Assembly: GCA_029259845.1 (NCBI GenBank)
Contig: JAJDEI010000130.1
Span: forward strand, 1 to 44,714
Origin: Planctomycetaceae bacterium
GTDB taxonomy: Bacteria; Planctomycetota; Planctomycetia; Planctomycetales; Planctomycetaceae
Direction of reading: 5' to 3'
DNA length: 44,714 bases
In this document: positions 23,441-32,052 of the stretch, piece after piece
Layout: each line of letters starts with the position of its first letter
Numbering within the stretch: position 1 is the stretch's first letter
Made by a program: the position numbers and the translations under genes
Notes under the pieces: generated by a model
The model's input: the letters and a program-made list of their open reading frames with translations, nothing else
Database searches by the model: none
What the model was told of the DNA's origin: nothing

Positions 23441-24589
23441 GCACCTCAATCTGAAGTAGCGCGTTCGACGTAGGGGGCGGCGCAGACGGTCTTCATGAGG
23501 TCTTCGTCGAGGACGGCGGTTTGCCATGCCGTCACGGCGGCGGCTTCGAGGGCGTCGTAGTCCGCATAGGCGCGGTTGCTCCAGTAGTGGCTCTTGAGGG
23601 AGTGCCAGAGGTTCTCGATCGGGTTGAGTTCGGGACTGTACGGCGGCAACTGCACCAACGTGACATTGGCCGGCACGCGGAGGGCCTTGGCGGTGTGGAA
23701 GCCGGCTCCGTCCCACAACATCACCGCATGTTCGCCCTCGAGAATCGTCGTTGAGAACTGCTCCCGAAACGTGTTGATGATTTGCGTGTTCAGCTGCGGA
23801 CTGAGCAGGCCCTCGGCGTGTCCCGTTTCGGGGCAGACCGCGCCCATCACCCACAGGTATTCGTATTCGGTCTGCCGCATGGCTGTGGGGCGCGAGCCGC
23901 GCTGAGCCCAGACGTTGGTCGTCGTCCCCTGCTGCCCGAACCGCGACTCATCTTGAAAGTAGACCCGCAGTTGCTGGCCGGGATGCTCGGCGGCGATCGC
24001 CTTGATCCGATCGGGCCACTCATCCCGAAAGGCTTGCATCGCCGCCGGGTCGTTCTTGCGATGCCGCGGCCGTGGTCGTAAGTAGCTGTCGCCGAGCCGA
24101 TGCAGCAGCCAGTACACGCTCGACAGGGAACGCAGCAGCCCGAACTCTTCGGCCAGAATGCGCTGGACGTCTTTGCCGCGCAGCGAGCAGACCCCGTCCT
24201 TGTCGTTCGGGCCGGCATCCACCCGCTCGCAGACGGCCGCCTGCTGCTCTTCGGTCAGCGGCAACTCGGACTTCTGGCCCCGCAAGTCGTCGAGGCCCGC
24301 CAGCCCCTGCTCGTTGTCTCGGGCGACCCAACGCTGGCAGATGCGTCGCGACAGCCCGCCGCCCATCGCCACGGTCGGCGCCGCCCAACCCTCCCATCCC
24401 AGGATGACGATTCGCAACCGCCGCGCCCGATCAGCGTTCTTCTCGGCTCGCTCCAGCCGCTTCAGCTCTTCGAGCGGCAGATGAGACTCAACAGGCATCA
24501 CGACCTCCGTGCCCAGGACAAGTCACGCCAGTCTGATGGGCAAACTGGGAGGGCGCAATGGAATGCGCGCTACTTCAGATTGGAACGCG
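23441..24589 (-). mobile_element. IS630-family insertion sequence (1,149 bp)
   Basis: The ends are inverted repeats: the left begins CGCACCTCAATCTGAAGTAG and the right (complement) begins CGCGTTCCAATCTGAAGTAG; 20 of 24 bases match. The element is bracketed by the dinucleotide TA (23439-23440 and 24590-24591), the target duplication of the IS630/Tc1-mariner group. It contains one full transposase gene on the minus strand. The empty site reads CTCATATGAG, a palindrome. It looks complete and possibly active. Confidence 0.9.
23446..24501 (-). CDS. IS630-family transposase
   Basis: The protein has 351 residues. A helix-turn-helix region (about 25-75: RARRLRIVILGWEGW, ICQRWVARDNEQGLAGLDDL) precedes a Winged_HTH-like segment (EFGLLRSLSSVYWLLHRLG). 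The DDE catalytic domain shows VYFQDESRFG (first Asp), VMLWDGAGFHTA (second Asp) and PPYSPELNPIENLWHSLK (Glu). All catalytic residues are present and the frame is unbroken, so the enzyme is likely functional. Its gene end runs into the left inverted repeat of the element. Confidence 0.92.
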   Translation of the reverse strand: MMPVESHLPLEELKRLERAEKNADRARRLRIVILGWEGWAAPTVAMGGGLSRRICQRWVARDNEQGLAGLDDLRGQKSELPLTEEQQAAVCERVDAGPNDKDGVCSLRGKDVQRILAEEFGLLRSLSSVYWLLHRLGDSYLRPRPRHRKNDPAAMQAFRDEWPDRIKAIAAEHPGQQLRVYFQDESRFGQQGTTTNVWAQRGSRPTAMRQTEYEYLWVMGAVCPETGHAEGLLSPQLNTQIINTFREQFSTTILEGEHAVMLWDGAGFHTAKALRVPANVTLVQLPPYSPELNPIENLWHSLKSHYWSNRAYADYDALEAAAVTAWQTAVLDEDLMKTVCAAPYVERATSD

Positions 24590-24719
24590 TATGAGACACC
24601 GGTTCCTGTTGACGCTGCGATCGCACACTCGCCGAACGTTTCCGCCACGTATCCAAGCCGCTGCGTGACACCGCCAAGACTTCGCACGAGCAACGGCCGC
24701 TGCCGACCGATGAGGGAGG

Positions 24720-25104
24720 AGGCAGGCGGGAGGCGGTCGCGTGCAAACCGCCATTCTTCGCGATGCTGTTCGATGAACTCGAACCTCAGGGCTTCTCGCT
24801 CGCGAAGGCCCCGCAGGGGCTTCAAACCGCCTGCGGCGGGCCGTCGCTTTGTTCGGAGGTCGCGCTCCCTCCGCAGCCGCTTGTTCTCCGCCCGCAACCG
24901 GGCCGGCTCCAGGCGTTCCTCCTCCGTCAGATCCTGTTCCTCGGCTGCTTCGGTCGTGAACGTCCGCTTCCACGTCCGCAGCAGATTCGCGTGAATGCCC
25001 AGATTCCGGGCCGCCTCCGCCAGGGAATATCCCTGGCCGGTCACCAGCGTCACGGCCTCCCGCTGGAACTCCCCGCTGTGACTCCGACGCTTCGGCTTCG
25101 ACAT
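24720..25104 (-). pseudogene. IS3-family OrfA with degraded OrfB start
   Basis: From ATG 25104 (minus strand) the frame reads MSKPKRRSHSGEFQREAVTL then GYSLAEAARNLGIHANLLRTWK, the HTH of IS3/IS911-type OrfA. It is followed by EEERLEPARLRAENKRLRRERD, a leucine-zipper-like helix. After that the usual KKATAFF ending is lost to a frame change, and FEFIEQHREEWRFAR marks the start of OrfB, which then degenerates. The strand is the same as that of the OrfB remnant at 20455-20822, so the two may be halves of one element split by the porin/IS630 block, or two separate relics. Confidence 0.75.
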
Positions 25105-25381
25105 CTTCCCTTCTCCCCACGGGCAGCCAACGCTCTTCCCTGAGCGCCCACCATTCGTGGGGAAGTCCAGGCGAGGCCTTGCCGGCGGGGCCACCCGCGG
25201 TCATCATTTTTTCCCGACCGGCGACCCCTCCCGAAGTTTGTCGGGCAAGCTGGCAGGCGGTGTTCACTATCCGGAGTCAGACACTCTGCCGTCCGTGCAA
25301 GAGTTTTCCAGCCCGTGAGCGACTACACTCGACCGACGACGTGACCTGTTGGCTTGTTTCCGATGGAGAGAGGAGCGTGAC

Positions 25382-27376
25382 GTGCAGCCTGTTCGATTCA
25401 CTGCGTTTGTCGGAGCCGTGCTGTGTTTCTGGCTCTGGTCGGGTCATCGAGTCGCTGCTCAGCCGGCTTCCGCCCCGCCGGTTTCGGCTGAGCAGACGCG
25501 GCAGATCGGCGATCGGCTGGACCGGCTGGTGGAGGCGATGGCCGCGCTGCCGGACGACGCAGCGGCCGCCCGCTGGTTGCCGGACGTCGAAATCTGTGCG
25601 AAAGCGGCGGAGTGGATCGTGCGGCATGGGGAGTTCTCCAAGCCGGGCGACGTTGAAGACACGTTTGCCGCGCTGGCATTGGGGTTCGAGCGTTCAGCGG
25701 CTCTGCGGGAGGATGGCGGCTTCGACCGGCCATCCTGGCTGCGGGAGCCGGGAACGGTTGTGCTTGCTTACCGGTCGCGGGTCGATGGTTCGGTCCAACC
25801 GTACGCCCTGACGCTCCCTGAGGGGATTGATGCAGAGTCCTCCCGGCGTTGGCCACTGGTGATCAAGCTGCACGGCCGTCACCAGGCGCTGAACGAGGTC
25901 CGTTTCATCCGCCAGCATCAGGGGAAACCGCTCACAGAGCCGCGGGAATCGATCCAACTCGACGTGTTCGGCCGCACGAACAACGCCTACCGCTGGAGCG
26001 GGGAGACGGATGTTTTTGAGGCATTGGCGGACGTCCGACGCCGTTTTTCGATTGACGAACGGCGGATTACGCTGTGGGGCTTTTCGATGGGGGGCGCCGG
26101 AGCGTGGCATCTGGGGCTGCATCATCCTTCGCTGTGGTCGTCCGTGGGGGCGGGGGCCGGGTTTGTCGACTTCTATGAGTACCAGAACCATCCCGAACGT
26201 CTGCCGGAATATCAGCACTGGACGTTGCACATCTACGATGCGGTCGACTATGCGGCCAACCTGGCGAACGTGCCGTTCGTTACCTACGGCGGTGAACAGG
26301 ACAAGCAACTGGCTGCGAGCCTGACGGTCAAGCTCGCAGCCCTCAAGCAGAACGTGCCGTTGCGTCTTCTGGTCGGAGCGGGCATGGGGCACAAGTTCGA
26401 CGATGCGAGCTTCGCCGCGTTCACGGCGTTCCACGCGGAACACGCCGCCAAAGGGCGTCCCGAGCATTATGCAGACCCGCTGAAACAAGACCTGCGGTTC
26501 GTCACGTATACGCCCAAATACAACCGTTGCGAGTGGTTGACGGTCCTTGAGATGCGCGAGTTGTACGCCCCCGCCACCGCAACGAGCCGGGTCGACGAAG
26601 ATGGCAACGTGCATTTGACAACGAACAACATCACCGCCCTGAGCGTCACGCGAGGCGTCCCGGGTCCGTTGACAATCGATCAGCAAGGGCCGTTTGAGGT
26701 GCCCACGGCAGACGATGAATCGCTCCCCCGTGTGACTTTTGTTCGCGATGCGGAGCGCTGGAGTCCCCTCAGCGATGATCAGGCCCGCCGATTCGATCGG
26801 AATCCGCAACTCCACAAACGTCACAATTTGCAGGGGCCGATCGATGATGCGTTCATGCAGCCGTTTCTGTGTGTGCAAGGGACCGGGACCCCTTGGTCGC
26901 GGCTTCATCAGGACTGGGCCAAATGGACGTTGGAGCGATTTGGGCAGGAGTTCGACAAGTGGCTGCGCGGACGAATCCCCGTTGTGAACGACGTCGATCT
27001 CACGGACGAGCAAATCGCCACGAAAAATCTGGTGCTGTTTGGCGACCCGGGCTCGAACGCGGTCCTGTCTCGCATTGCTGGCCGGTTGCCCATCGAATGG
27101 ACGCGGGAGCGGCTGACGGTGCACGGGCAGCCGTACGATCCGGCCTCACATGGGGTTGTGTTGATCTTTCCCAACCCGCTCAATTCAGAGCGGTACGTGG
27201 TCGTCAATTCGGGCCACACGTTCCATGAGCGCGACTTCCGTGCGTCCAATTCGTGGCTGTTCCCCAAACTGGGCGACATCGCTGTGATCCGCTTCTCACC
27301 CGATTCCTATGGCAGCTACCAAGAGCAGACCATCTGGGCGGATTTGTTTGATGCCGGATGGAAACTCCCCGAATAG
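25382..27376 (+). CDS. Secreted alpha/beta-hydrolase (prolyl oligopeptidase/esterase-like)
   Basis: From GTG 25382 (AGGAG about 8 bases upstream) the protein has 664 residues and a signal peptide ending near VAAQ. A TTG at 25349 is an alternative start. Residues about 115-370 form an alpha/beta-hydrolase domain: WPLVIKLHGRHQ (oxyanion region), ITLWGFSMGGAGAWHLG (nucleophile Ser), FVTYGGEQDK (candidate Asp) and GAGMGHKFDD (candidate His). The C-terminal half, with SVTRGVPGPLTIDQQG and NLVLFGDPGSNAVLSRIAGR, is a beta-rich domain often attached to such Planctomycete esterases. The substrate is unknown. Confidence 0.85.
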   Translation: MQPVRFTAFVGAVLCFWLWSGHRVAAQPASAPPVSAEQTRQIGDRLDRLVEAMAALPDDAAAARWLPDVEICAKAAEWIVRHGEFSKPGDVEDTFAALALGFERSAALREDGGFDRPSWLREPGTVVLAYRSRVDGSVQPYALTLPEGIDAESSRRWPLVIKLHGRHQALNEVRFIRQHQGKPLTEPRESIQLDVFGRTNNAYRWSGETDVFEALADVRRRFSIDERRITLWGFSMGGAGAWHLGLHHPSLWSSVGAGAGFVDFYEYQNHPERLPEYQHWTLHIYDAVDYAANLANVPFVTYGGEQDKQLAASLTVKLAALKQNVPLRLLVGAGMGHKFDDASFAAFTAFHAEHAAKGRPEHYADPLKQDLRFVTYTPKYNRCEWLTVLEMRELYAPATATSRVDEDGNVHLTTNNITALSVTRGVPGPLTIDQQGPFEVPTADDESLPRVTFVRDAERWSPLSDDQARRFDRNPQLHKRHNLQGPIDDAFMQPFLCVQGTGTPWSRLHQDWAKWTLERFGQEFDKWLRGRIPVVNDVDLTDEQIATKNLVLFGDPGSNAVLSRIAGRLPIEWTRERLTVHGQPYDPASHGVVLIFPNPLNSERYVVVNSGHTFHERDFRASNSWLFPKLGDIAVIRFSPDSYGSYQEQTIWADLFDAGWKLPE

Positions 27377-27515
27377 GGCTACCAACACCCATCATTTAGC
27401 CGCACTTGGCGTCAAGAGAATTTCACGAACGCATTGAACGTCTGGTTATCTGCTAAGAGATGGCTCTGGGTTAACATAATCACCGGAAATCCGGTCGCGA
27501 GTCAGAGTAGCATCC

Positions 27516-28121
27516 CTACGACGACTCGTCGGAGACAACTCTGATCTGAAAACTTCCGATGATGTACTCGATACCCAGTGGTTCCGCAAATTCATCAACA
27601 GGCCGAGGCGTGACGACGAGTCGTGTTTCGTAGACGCCGGTCCGTAGTGGGGCCATGGTTTTTCCGAAAAATGCGGCATGATCCGGTGGACGGCGTCGCA
27701 CACGTGCGGCGGCGATTGAGAAATCACGGTATCCGGGATCGTGTGATGACTTGGCAAGGATCATCAACTGCAGGTTCAGTCGGGGCAGGTGCGAGGTTGA
27801 TTCGCTCTGTCGTTGCATCTCACGAATCGACCTTCCTTGAAATAGAGGAGACCACCACCATTCGTTCAGAGCCACCGCCAACCGCCCCTGGAAACCGAGT
27901 GGCTCGCCGGCAATCACTTGCAGGCTGTTGGACGTTGCGAGTTGTCCATTCACAAGCAATTCGTCCAACCGAACGAGATCCGTGGCCGATAGTTCCGGCT
28001 CATCCGGCGGGACAGCCTCGCCGAATGCATACCAGTCGGTGTGGACGTAGAAGACAGCAAGTCCGATGGCAACGATGAGGCTGCTGATCCCCCACGCGGC
28101 TCGTGGATTCATCGCTGTCAC
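27516..28121 (-). CDS. Membrane-anchored protein of unknown function in a pseudopilin operon
   Basis: The protein has 201 residues. GTG 28121 is preferred because GAGG lies 9 bases upstream, overlapping the stop of the DUF1559 gene; ATG 28112 is the alternative. A single transmembrane segment (GISSLIVAIGLAVFYV) is followed by an exported domain of no recognised family, with a Trp-rich NEWWWSPLFQGR segment. It is last in a three-gene run (29507 to 27516) with the lipoprotein and the DUF1559 protein, so it may act with them at the cell surface. Confidence 0.7.
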   Translation of the reverse strand: MTAMNPRAAWGISSLIVAIGLAVFYVHTDWYAFGEAVPPDEPELSATDLVRLDELLVNGQLATSNSLQVIAGEPLGFQGRLAVALNEWWWSPLFQGRSIREMQRQSESTSHLPRLNLQLMILAKSSHDPGYRDFSIAAARVRRRPPDHAAFFGKTMAPLRTGVYETRLVVTPRPVDEFAEPLGIEYIIGSFQIRVVSDESS

Positions 28122-28134
28122 CGATTATCGGGCC

Positions 28135-29067
28135 TCAGAATTCGGAGACACTCTCATTTCCGTTTCGCGATCCCAAGGCGCGCCACGTCTCCAGGTCGAC
28201 GGAATTTGAAAAAAAGTGTACGGATCCATCCGCCATCAAAACGTTGACTCCGCCAACATGCCCACTGGTCGGCGGGACTGCAGACTGAAAGACGTCAACG
28301 GGGCCCGCAGGGCCATTGCAACAACCCGCTCGGTTAGGAGGTACGAGATGGTTGTACCGGGCTTCTTGTCGGCCGAGCCTTGCCGCCCCCCACGACCCAC
28401 ATTGTTTGGTATCCTCCTTGATCGTGAGGGAAAGGCATTCGGCGGCGAATGCGAGTTCCTCGCCGGGAGCATATTGATTGGTAATGTGCCATGTGTATCG
28501 GACCGATTCTCTGCGCCGTTCCGATGGGGCAGAGATAAGTCCTGCATCTTCATAGGAAATCAATCGTTCTCCGAATAGCGCGGTTTGGGAGAGTCCGTCA
28601 GGCAGATTCCGAAACAGCGTCGGCTTCAGTCCAAGCTTAATACGGATGCCGTTTGCCGGAGAAATGGATGAACCGTCATTGATGATGTAAGAGAAATTGC
28701 GCGACCGTGACTGAGCCAAGACATCATCCGGACAGATGAAAACAGACGGACCGGGAGGCATCTCATTCAACGGCCCACCGGCGTCAATCCGGACCTTCAA
28801 CGCCGCGTCCTCAATTTCCGGTAGTAACTCGTACAACGAACGCAACGTTCCGGGCAGGCGTCCCTGGGAATCATAAAAATTATGAGTGGCGACGCCAATT
28901 TGATGGAGGTTCGACGTGCACTGCAGCCGGCGTGCCGTTGCGCGAGATTGCAGCGCCGCAGGTATCAACAGAGAGGAGAGCAACCCAATGATTCCCACTG
29001 CAACGAGGAGCTCGATAATTGTAATCCCGTCGCGTTGCGGATCTGCGTTACGCGGTCGACGACGCAT
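28135..29067 (-). CDS. DUF1559 domain protein with prepilin-type N-terminus
   Basis: The protein has 310 residues. The N-terminus GITIIELLVAVGIIGLL is a prepilin/pseudopilin cleavage-methylation motif with Glu at the +5-like position. The body has DUF1559 features: CTSNLHQIGVATHNFYDSQG, PSVFICPDD, SYIINDGSS and the ending GGVNVLMADGSVHFFSNSVD. The family is greatly expanded in Planctomycetes, its exact role is unknown, and the N-terminus implies handling by a type II/IV-like assembly system. It lies between a lipoprotein gene (32 bp upstream) and a membrane protein gene (13 bp downstream). Confidence 0.9.
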   Translation of the reverse strand: MRRRPRNADPQRDGITIIELLVAVGIIGLLSSLLIPAALQSRATARRLQCTSNLHQIGVATHNFYDSQGRLPGTLRSLYELLPEIEDAALKVRIDAGGPLNEMPPGPSVFICPDDVLAQSRSRNFSYIINDGSSISPANGIRIKLGLKPTLFRNLPDGLSQTALFGERLISYEDAGLISAPSERRRESVRYTWHITNQYAPGEELAFAAECLSLTIKEDTKQCGSWGAARLGRQEARYNHLVPPNRAGCCNGPAGPVDVFQSAVPPTSGHVGGVNVLMADGSVHFFSNSVDLETWRALGSRNGNESVSEF

Positions 29068-29099
29068 GAGACGTGCTCCCGAGTGCGGAGCCTACCAAA

Positions 29100-29507
29100 T
29101 CATTCTGAGATCGTGACTTCGTCTTCGCCATTAAAGGTAAATGGTTCATCGACGTAGACGTGGTCTAAGATTGGTCCATGGGAAATCAGTTCGATTTGAT
29201 AGGTCTGACCCGTGGTCAAATCATACCCTGCACTGTAAAGCTTCCAGTCAGGGGGGATGTTCTGGGGACGAATCTGGTTGGGGAATAGTACTTGTGCGCA
29301 TACGACTTCTTCGCCGTTGGGATACTCAATCGGGTGAGTCACTTCCATGATCCATGTCGACGTGGCTGTGTTTTCAGGAGCCCAGAATACGAAGAGGCAA
29401 CGTTTCGTCGTTCCTGTCGTTGCACTGCCTGAGCCGCTGAAGGAGCATGAGGGAAACAACATACACGTCCACGCCAGCGTCAGGGCGAGAAGTCGATGAC
29501 GTTTCAT
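29100..29507 (-). CDS. Small putative lipoprotein
   Basis: From ATG 29507 the protein has 135 residues. The N-terminus MKRHRLLALTLAWTCMLFPS followed by Cys is a lipoprotein-type signal, and the mature part is short and Thr/Ser-rich at first. The rest is a probable beta-sandwich (TATSTWIMEVTHPIEYPNG, GYDLTTGQTYQIELIS). No family was recognised. It is the first gene of the operon that continues into the DUF1559 gene. A run of 12 C residues sits 73 bp upstream of the start. Confidence 0.65.
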   Translation of the reverse strand: MKRHRLLALTLAWTCMLFPSCSFSGSGSATTGTTKRCLFVFWAPENTATSTWIMEVTHPIEYPNGEEVVCAQVLFPNQIRPQNIPPDWKLYSAGYDLTTGQTYQIELISHGPILDHVYVDEPFTFNGEDEVTISE

Positions 29508-29895
29508 CTGGGGAGCTCTTTGGATTTGGGGAAGGTACCAATAACGGCGACCCAATGCCACCAGGACAACGGTAATCTACCCCCCCCCCCCAGTTGTCAA
29601 TGGCGGGCGAAAAGAACTCTGAGTCGGCACTGAACCTGTGGTACGATGTATCGGGTACCGTGCCACGACGATCGTTTGCAGTGCGGGCTGTCGGAGCGGC
29701 ACATGAAGCCGGATTTACGAAGAACGACGGGTGGCGCCTCGTCCTCCCGTTGGCTCAATCCACACAGAGTTTTGCAGAGAATCAAAGCCAAACAGCAAAC
29801 TGGCGGCGACCAGAAACGGTCCGCCGCCAGTTGACGAATTGTTGCGTCCGCGATCGGCGGCCGAATATGACGGATCTCGGACCGCGGCCCGGCGC
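29508..29895. other. Gap with a poly-C tract, otherwise nothing recognised
   Basis: No coding region was supported. The only notable structure is the homopolymer C12 at 29580-29591. The region must hold the promoter of the minus-strand lipoprotein operon. The stretch 29600-29890 gave no recognisable signal. Confidence 0.45.
29580..29591. repeat. Homopolymeric tract of 12 C
   Basis: Twelve consecutive C residues, 73 bp upstream of the lipoprotein gene start. Such tracts are prone to slippage and can vary promoter spacing. It could also be a sequencing length artefact. Confidence 0.8.
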
Positions 29896-29937
29896 AAAAA
29901 AAAGTTCCCCGGTCGTGACGAATCACCACCGGGGAAC
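29896..29937 (-). terminator. Rho-independent terminator of the Cys-rich protein gene
   Basis: GTTCCCCGGT (29904-29913) and ACCGGGGAAC (29928-29937) form a perfect 10-bp stem with a 14-base loop. On the minus strand it is followed by eight T residues (plus-strand A8 at 29896-29903). It lies 69 bp after the stop of the Cys-rich gene on that strand. Confidence 0.9.
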
Positions 29938-30005
29938 ACCTCACGGATGTCAAGGTCGAACGATTCGTTCTGGCATCCGGCTATTAACGTTCTGCTTTGC
30001 GTCAC

Positions 30006-30476
30006 TCAGTGGGTGCAGCAATCACCACAAGGAGCGGCACAGGTCGGGGCACAGCAGGTCGGAGCACAGCAGCTGGGAGCACATCCACAGCAGCTTCGCT
30101 TGGCCCGATGGGCACGCCACTTGCACTTGAGCTTGTGCATGAATCCACCACCGTGACCGTGTCCGCAGCTGCTCGTGCAGCAGGAATCACAGCAGTTGTC
30201 ACAGCAGTTGTCGCAGCACGGCGCCGGAGCGCAGCAGGTCGGCTCGCAGCAAGGGGCGGGAGCACAGCAGGTCGGCTCACAGCACTTGTCGCAGCAGCCG
30301 TTGTCGCAGCAAGGTGCGGGAGCGCAGCAAGTCGGCTCACAACAGGGTTCGGGGCAGCAGCAGCTGGGAGCGGGGGCACAACAGCCGCCGCACTTTCCGT
30401 GCCCACCAAACAGACCAGCGTCAGCGACATTCGCGCTGGCGATGATCACGACGGCAGCAAAAGTTGTCCACTTCAT
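30006..30476 (-). CDS. Secreted cysteine-rich repeat protein
   Basis: From ATG 30476 (AGGAG 8 bases upstream) the protein has 156 residues. It has a clear signal peptide (MKWTTFAAVVIIASANVADA). The mature part of about 136 residues has about 43 Cys, nearly one in three. It is arranged in CC pairs within repeats such as CCEPTCCAPAPCC and CCDNCCDNCC. A basic patch (HKLKCKWRAHRAKRSCCG) interrupts the repeats near the C-terminus. The sequence suggests an envelope or surface protein that is heavily disulfide-linked or metal-binding. No known family was recognised beyond general similarity to Planctomycete Cys-rich proteins. It has its own terminator (29896-29937). Confidence 0.85.
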   Translation of the reverse strand: MKWTTFAAVVIIASANVADAGLFGGHGKCGGCCAPAPSCCCPEPCCEPTCCAPAPCCDNGCCDKCCEPTCCAPAPCCEPTCCAPAPCCDNCCDNCCDSCCTSSCGHGHGGGFMHKLKCKWRAHRAKRSCCGCAPSCCAPTCCAPTCAAPCGDCCTH

Positions 30477-30774
30477 CTTGAAATCTCCTCGACTTTCCGG
30501 GTTGAGTTCGTGAGCGTGGCCTGGGTCGCTTCGATCGTCTGTCTCTGGGATTTTTGATCGCAACGAACCAGTGTTTCCCGCTCACACGACGATTGGGTCC
30601 ACCTGACCTCTTGTTTCGTCAACTGCCTCGGAAACTCTCGCCAGTGATGCACCGGAAACGCTGAAGACAGACCCAACGCGCGTCGGTCCGCTCGGTTGTG
30701 CGGATTGTCCGCCGGGGCGATGTCAGGTCGTTCCGAATGTGCGAACAACCGGGTGCAGGAAAGCGCGTTCGTTC

Positions 30775-31743
30775 ATGATGGGAGGGCAGGCTGCCGGCGG
30801 ATACCATACTCTCACTCCGGTCGATTTCTGGCAGACACTGATGGTCGCGGCGATGGATATGATTCTGAGCGCGGCAGCGGCAGTCGCGATTGTGATGGCC
30901 GTGGTGGTTGTCGGGGCCACGCGCACCGCGCTGTGGCCGACAACGCTCATCTCAGCGTGGACCTGGGCGTTGGGCGCGGTCGTCGCCTGGGGGCTGACGG
31001 CAATTGGGGACGGGATGCTCGGCCCCTCGGAAGCCGCCGCGCCGGTCTTCGAGCTTCTGTGGTTCGCTGTTGCCCTCTTCAGCTTGTGCCCCGCCGTCGC
31101 CGTGCTCGGTGCGCGGCGGCCCGGAGCCGGGGCGTGGAACGGATTTGTGCTCATGCCGCTGCTGGCAGTCCTCGGATGGCCCATTCTGGCCGTGCTGGCG
31201 GGCGGTTTTCCGCTCCGCCCGCTGGAATTGGAAGCTCCCCAACTGATCGGCTTGGGAATCGTGCTGCTGATGGGGGCCAGCAACTACGTCGGCACCAAAT
31301 ACGGGACGTCAGCCGGCCTGTACGCCCTCGCCGTTTGCCTGCTGCTGGCCCCACTCTCCGGAGCCTCGTCCGATTGGCTCTCCCCGCAGGTTACACGGGC
31401 GCTGGGGAGTTGCGTCCTCGGCCTTTCGGCCATTGTTGCCGGACTGCAACGAGACCGCCCCTTCCCCTCAAGCGAGCCGTTTGACCGGCTCTGGGAGGAT
31501 TACCGCAACACGTTTGGAGTCGTTTGGGCCCATCGCCTTCGGGACCGATTCAACACACTCTCCCGGCAGAAAAAGTGGTCCGTCGAACTGACCGCAGTCG
31601 GTTTCCGCTGGGACGACGCGGTTTCTGCCGAACAACGCCGCGAAACGACTGGAAAAATCGAGCAGTCCCTGCGTTGGATGCTCCGCCGGTTCGTCAACCC
31701 GGAATGGATCGATCAGCGGCTGACCACAACCTCACGGTCGTGA
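30775..31743 (+). CDS. Polytopic membrane protein of unknown function
   Basis: From ATG 30775 (AGGAAAG about 8 bases upstream) the protein has 322 residues. About seven hydrophobic segments fill residues 15-235 (LSAAAAVAIVMAVVVVGA, TWALGAVVAWGLTAI, PLLAVLGWPILAVLAGG, LGLSAIVAGL). A soluble C-terminal domain of about 85 residues follows (DRLWEDYRNTFGVVWAHRLRD, WSVELTAVGFRWDD, LRWMLRRFVNPEWID). No family was recognised. Its divergent neighbour is the Cys-rich protein gene. Confidence 0.75.
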   Translation: MMGGQAAGGYHTLTPVDFWQTLMVAAMDMILSAAAAVAIVMAVVVVGATRTALWPTTLISAWTWALGAVVAWGLTAIGDGMLGPSEAAAPVFELLWFAVALFSLCPAVAVLGARRPGAGAWNGFVLMPLLAVLGWPILAVLAGGFPLRPLELEAPQLIGLGIVLLMGASNYVGTKYGTSAGLYALAVCLLLAPLSGASSDWLSPQVTRALGSCVLGLSAIVAGLQRDRPFPSSEPFDRLWEDYRNTFGVVWAHRLRDRFNTLSRQKKWSVELTAVGFRWDDAVSAEQRRETTGKIEQSLRWMLRRFVNPEWIDQRLTTTSRS

Positions 31744-31897
31744 CCCGGCTTCGGAATTGCAGCGTCCGGGGAGAGATCGAAAGCCGGTTCGCGGGAGCCA
31801 CGGGCCCCCGTTTTCAGAGCCCAAAGCGTTAGCGACGGGTCCCTGACGAGGTGGTAGCTACTCTAACGAATACGGGATGAAAGCCACCGGGATGAAA

Positions 31898-31995
31898 GAC
31901 ACCCGGTGTCTCACTTGACGACCACGCATTCAAGACACGTTTGAGGCCCCCATCATCACAGACGGTCATTTCTGCATCGGGACACCGGGTGTCTC
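31898..31995. repeat. REP-doublet-like element, copy 2
   Basis: GACACCCGGTGTCTC (31898-31912) and GACACCGGGTGTCTC (31981-31995) are inverted copies of the motif seen at 2488-2580, spanning 98 bp here and 93 bp there. The sequence between the arms is not obviously shared. Confidence 0.75.
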
Positions 31996-32052
31996 GCCGA
32001 GCTGGCCGGGCACCGTCCCGTGTCCTGCAAGAATTCGAGGGGGAGAAACCTT

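Noticed and set aside
30175..30513. CRISPR-like array suggested by the regular repeats opposite the Cys-rich gene
   Set aside because: The periodicity comes from codon repeats for CC-containing peptides; units vary in length and there are no unique spacers.
29997..30557. Ala/Gly-rich plus-strand frame opposite the Cys-rich gene
   Set aside because: It is the complement of the Cys-rich repeats, which have a signal peptide, ribosome site and terminator on the other strand.
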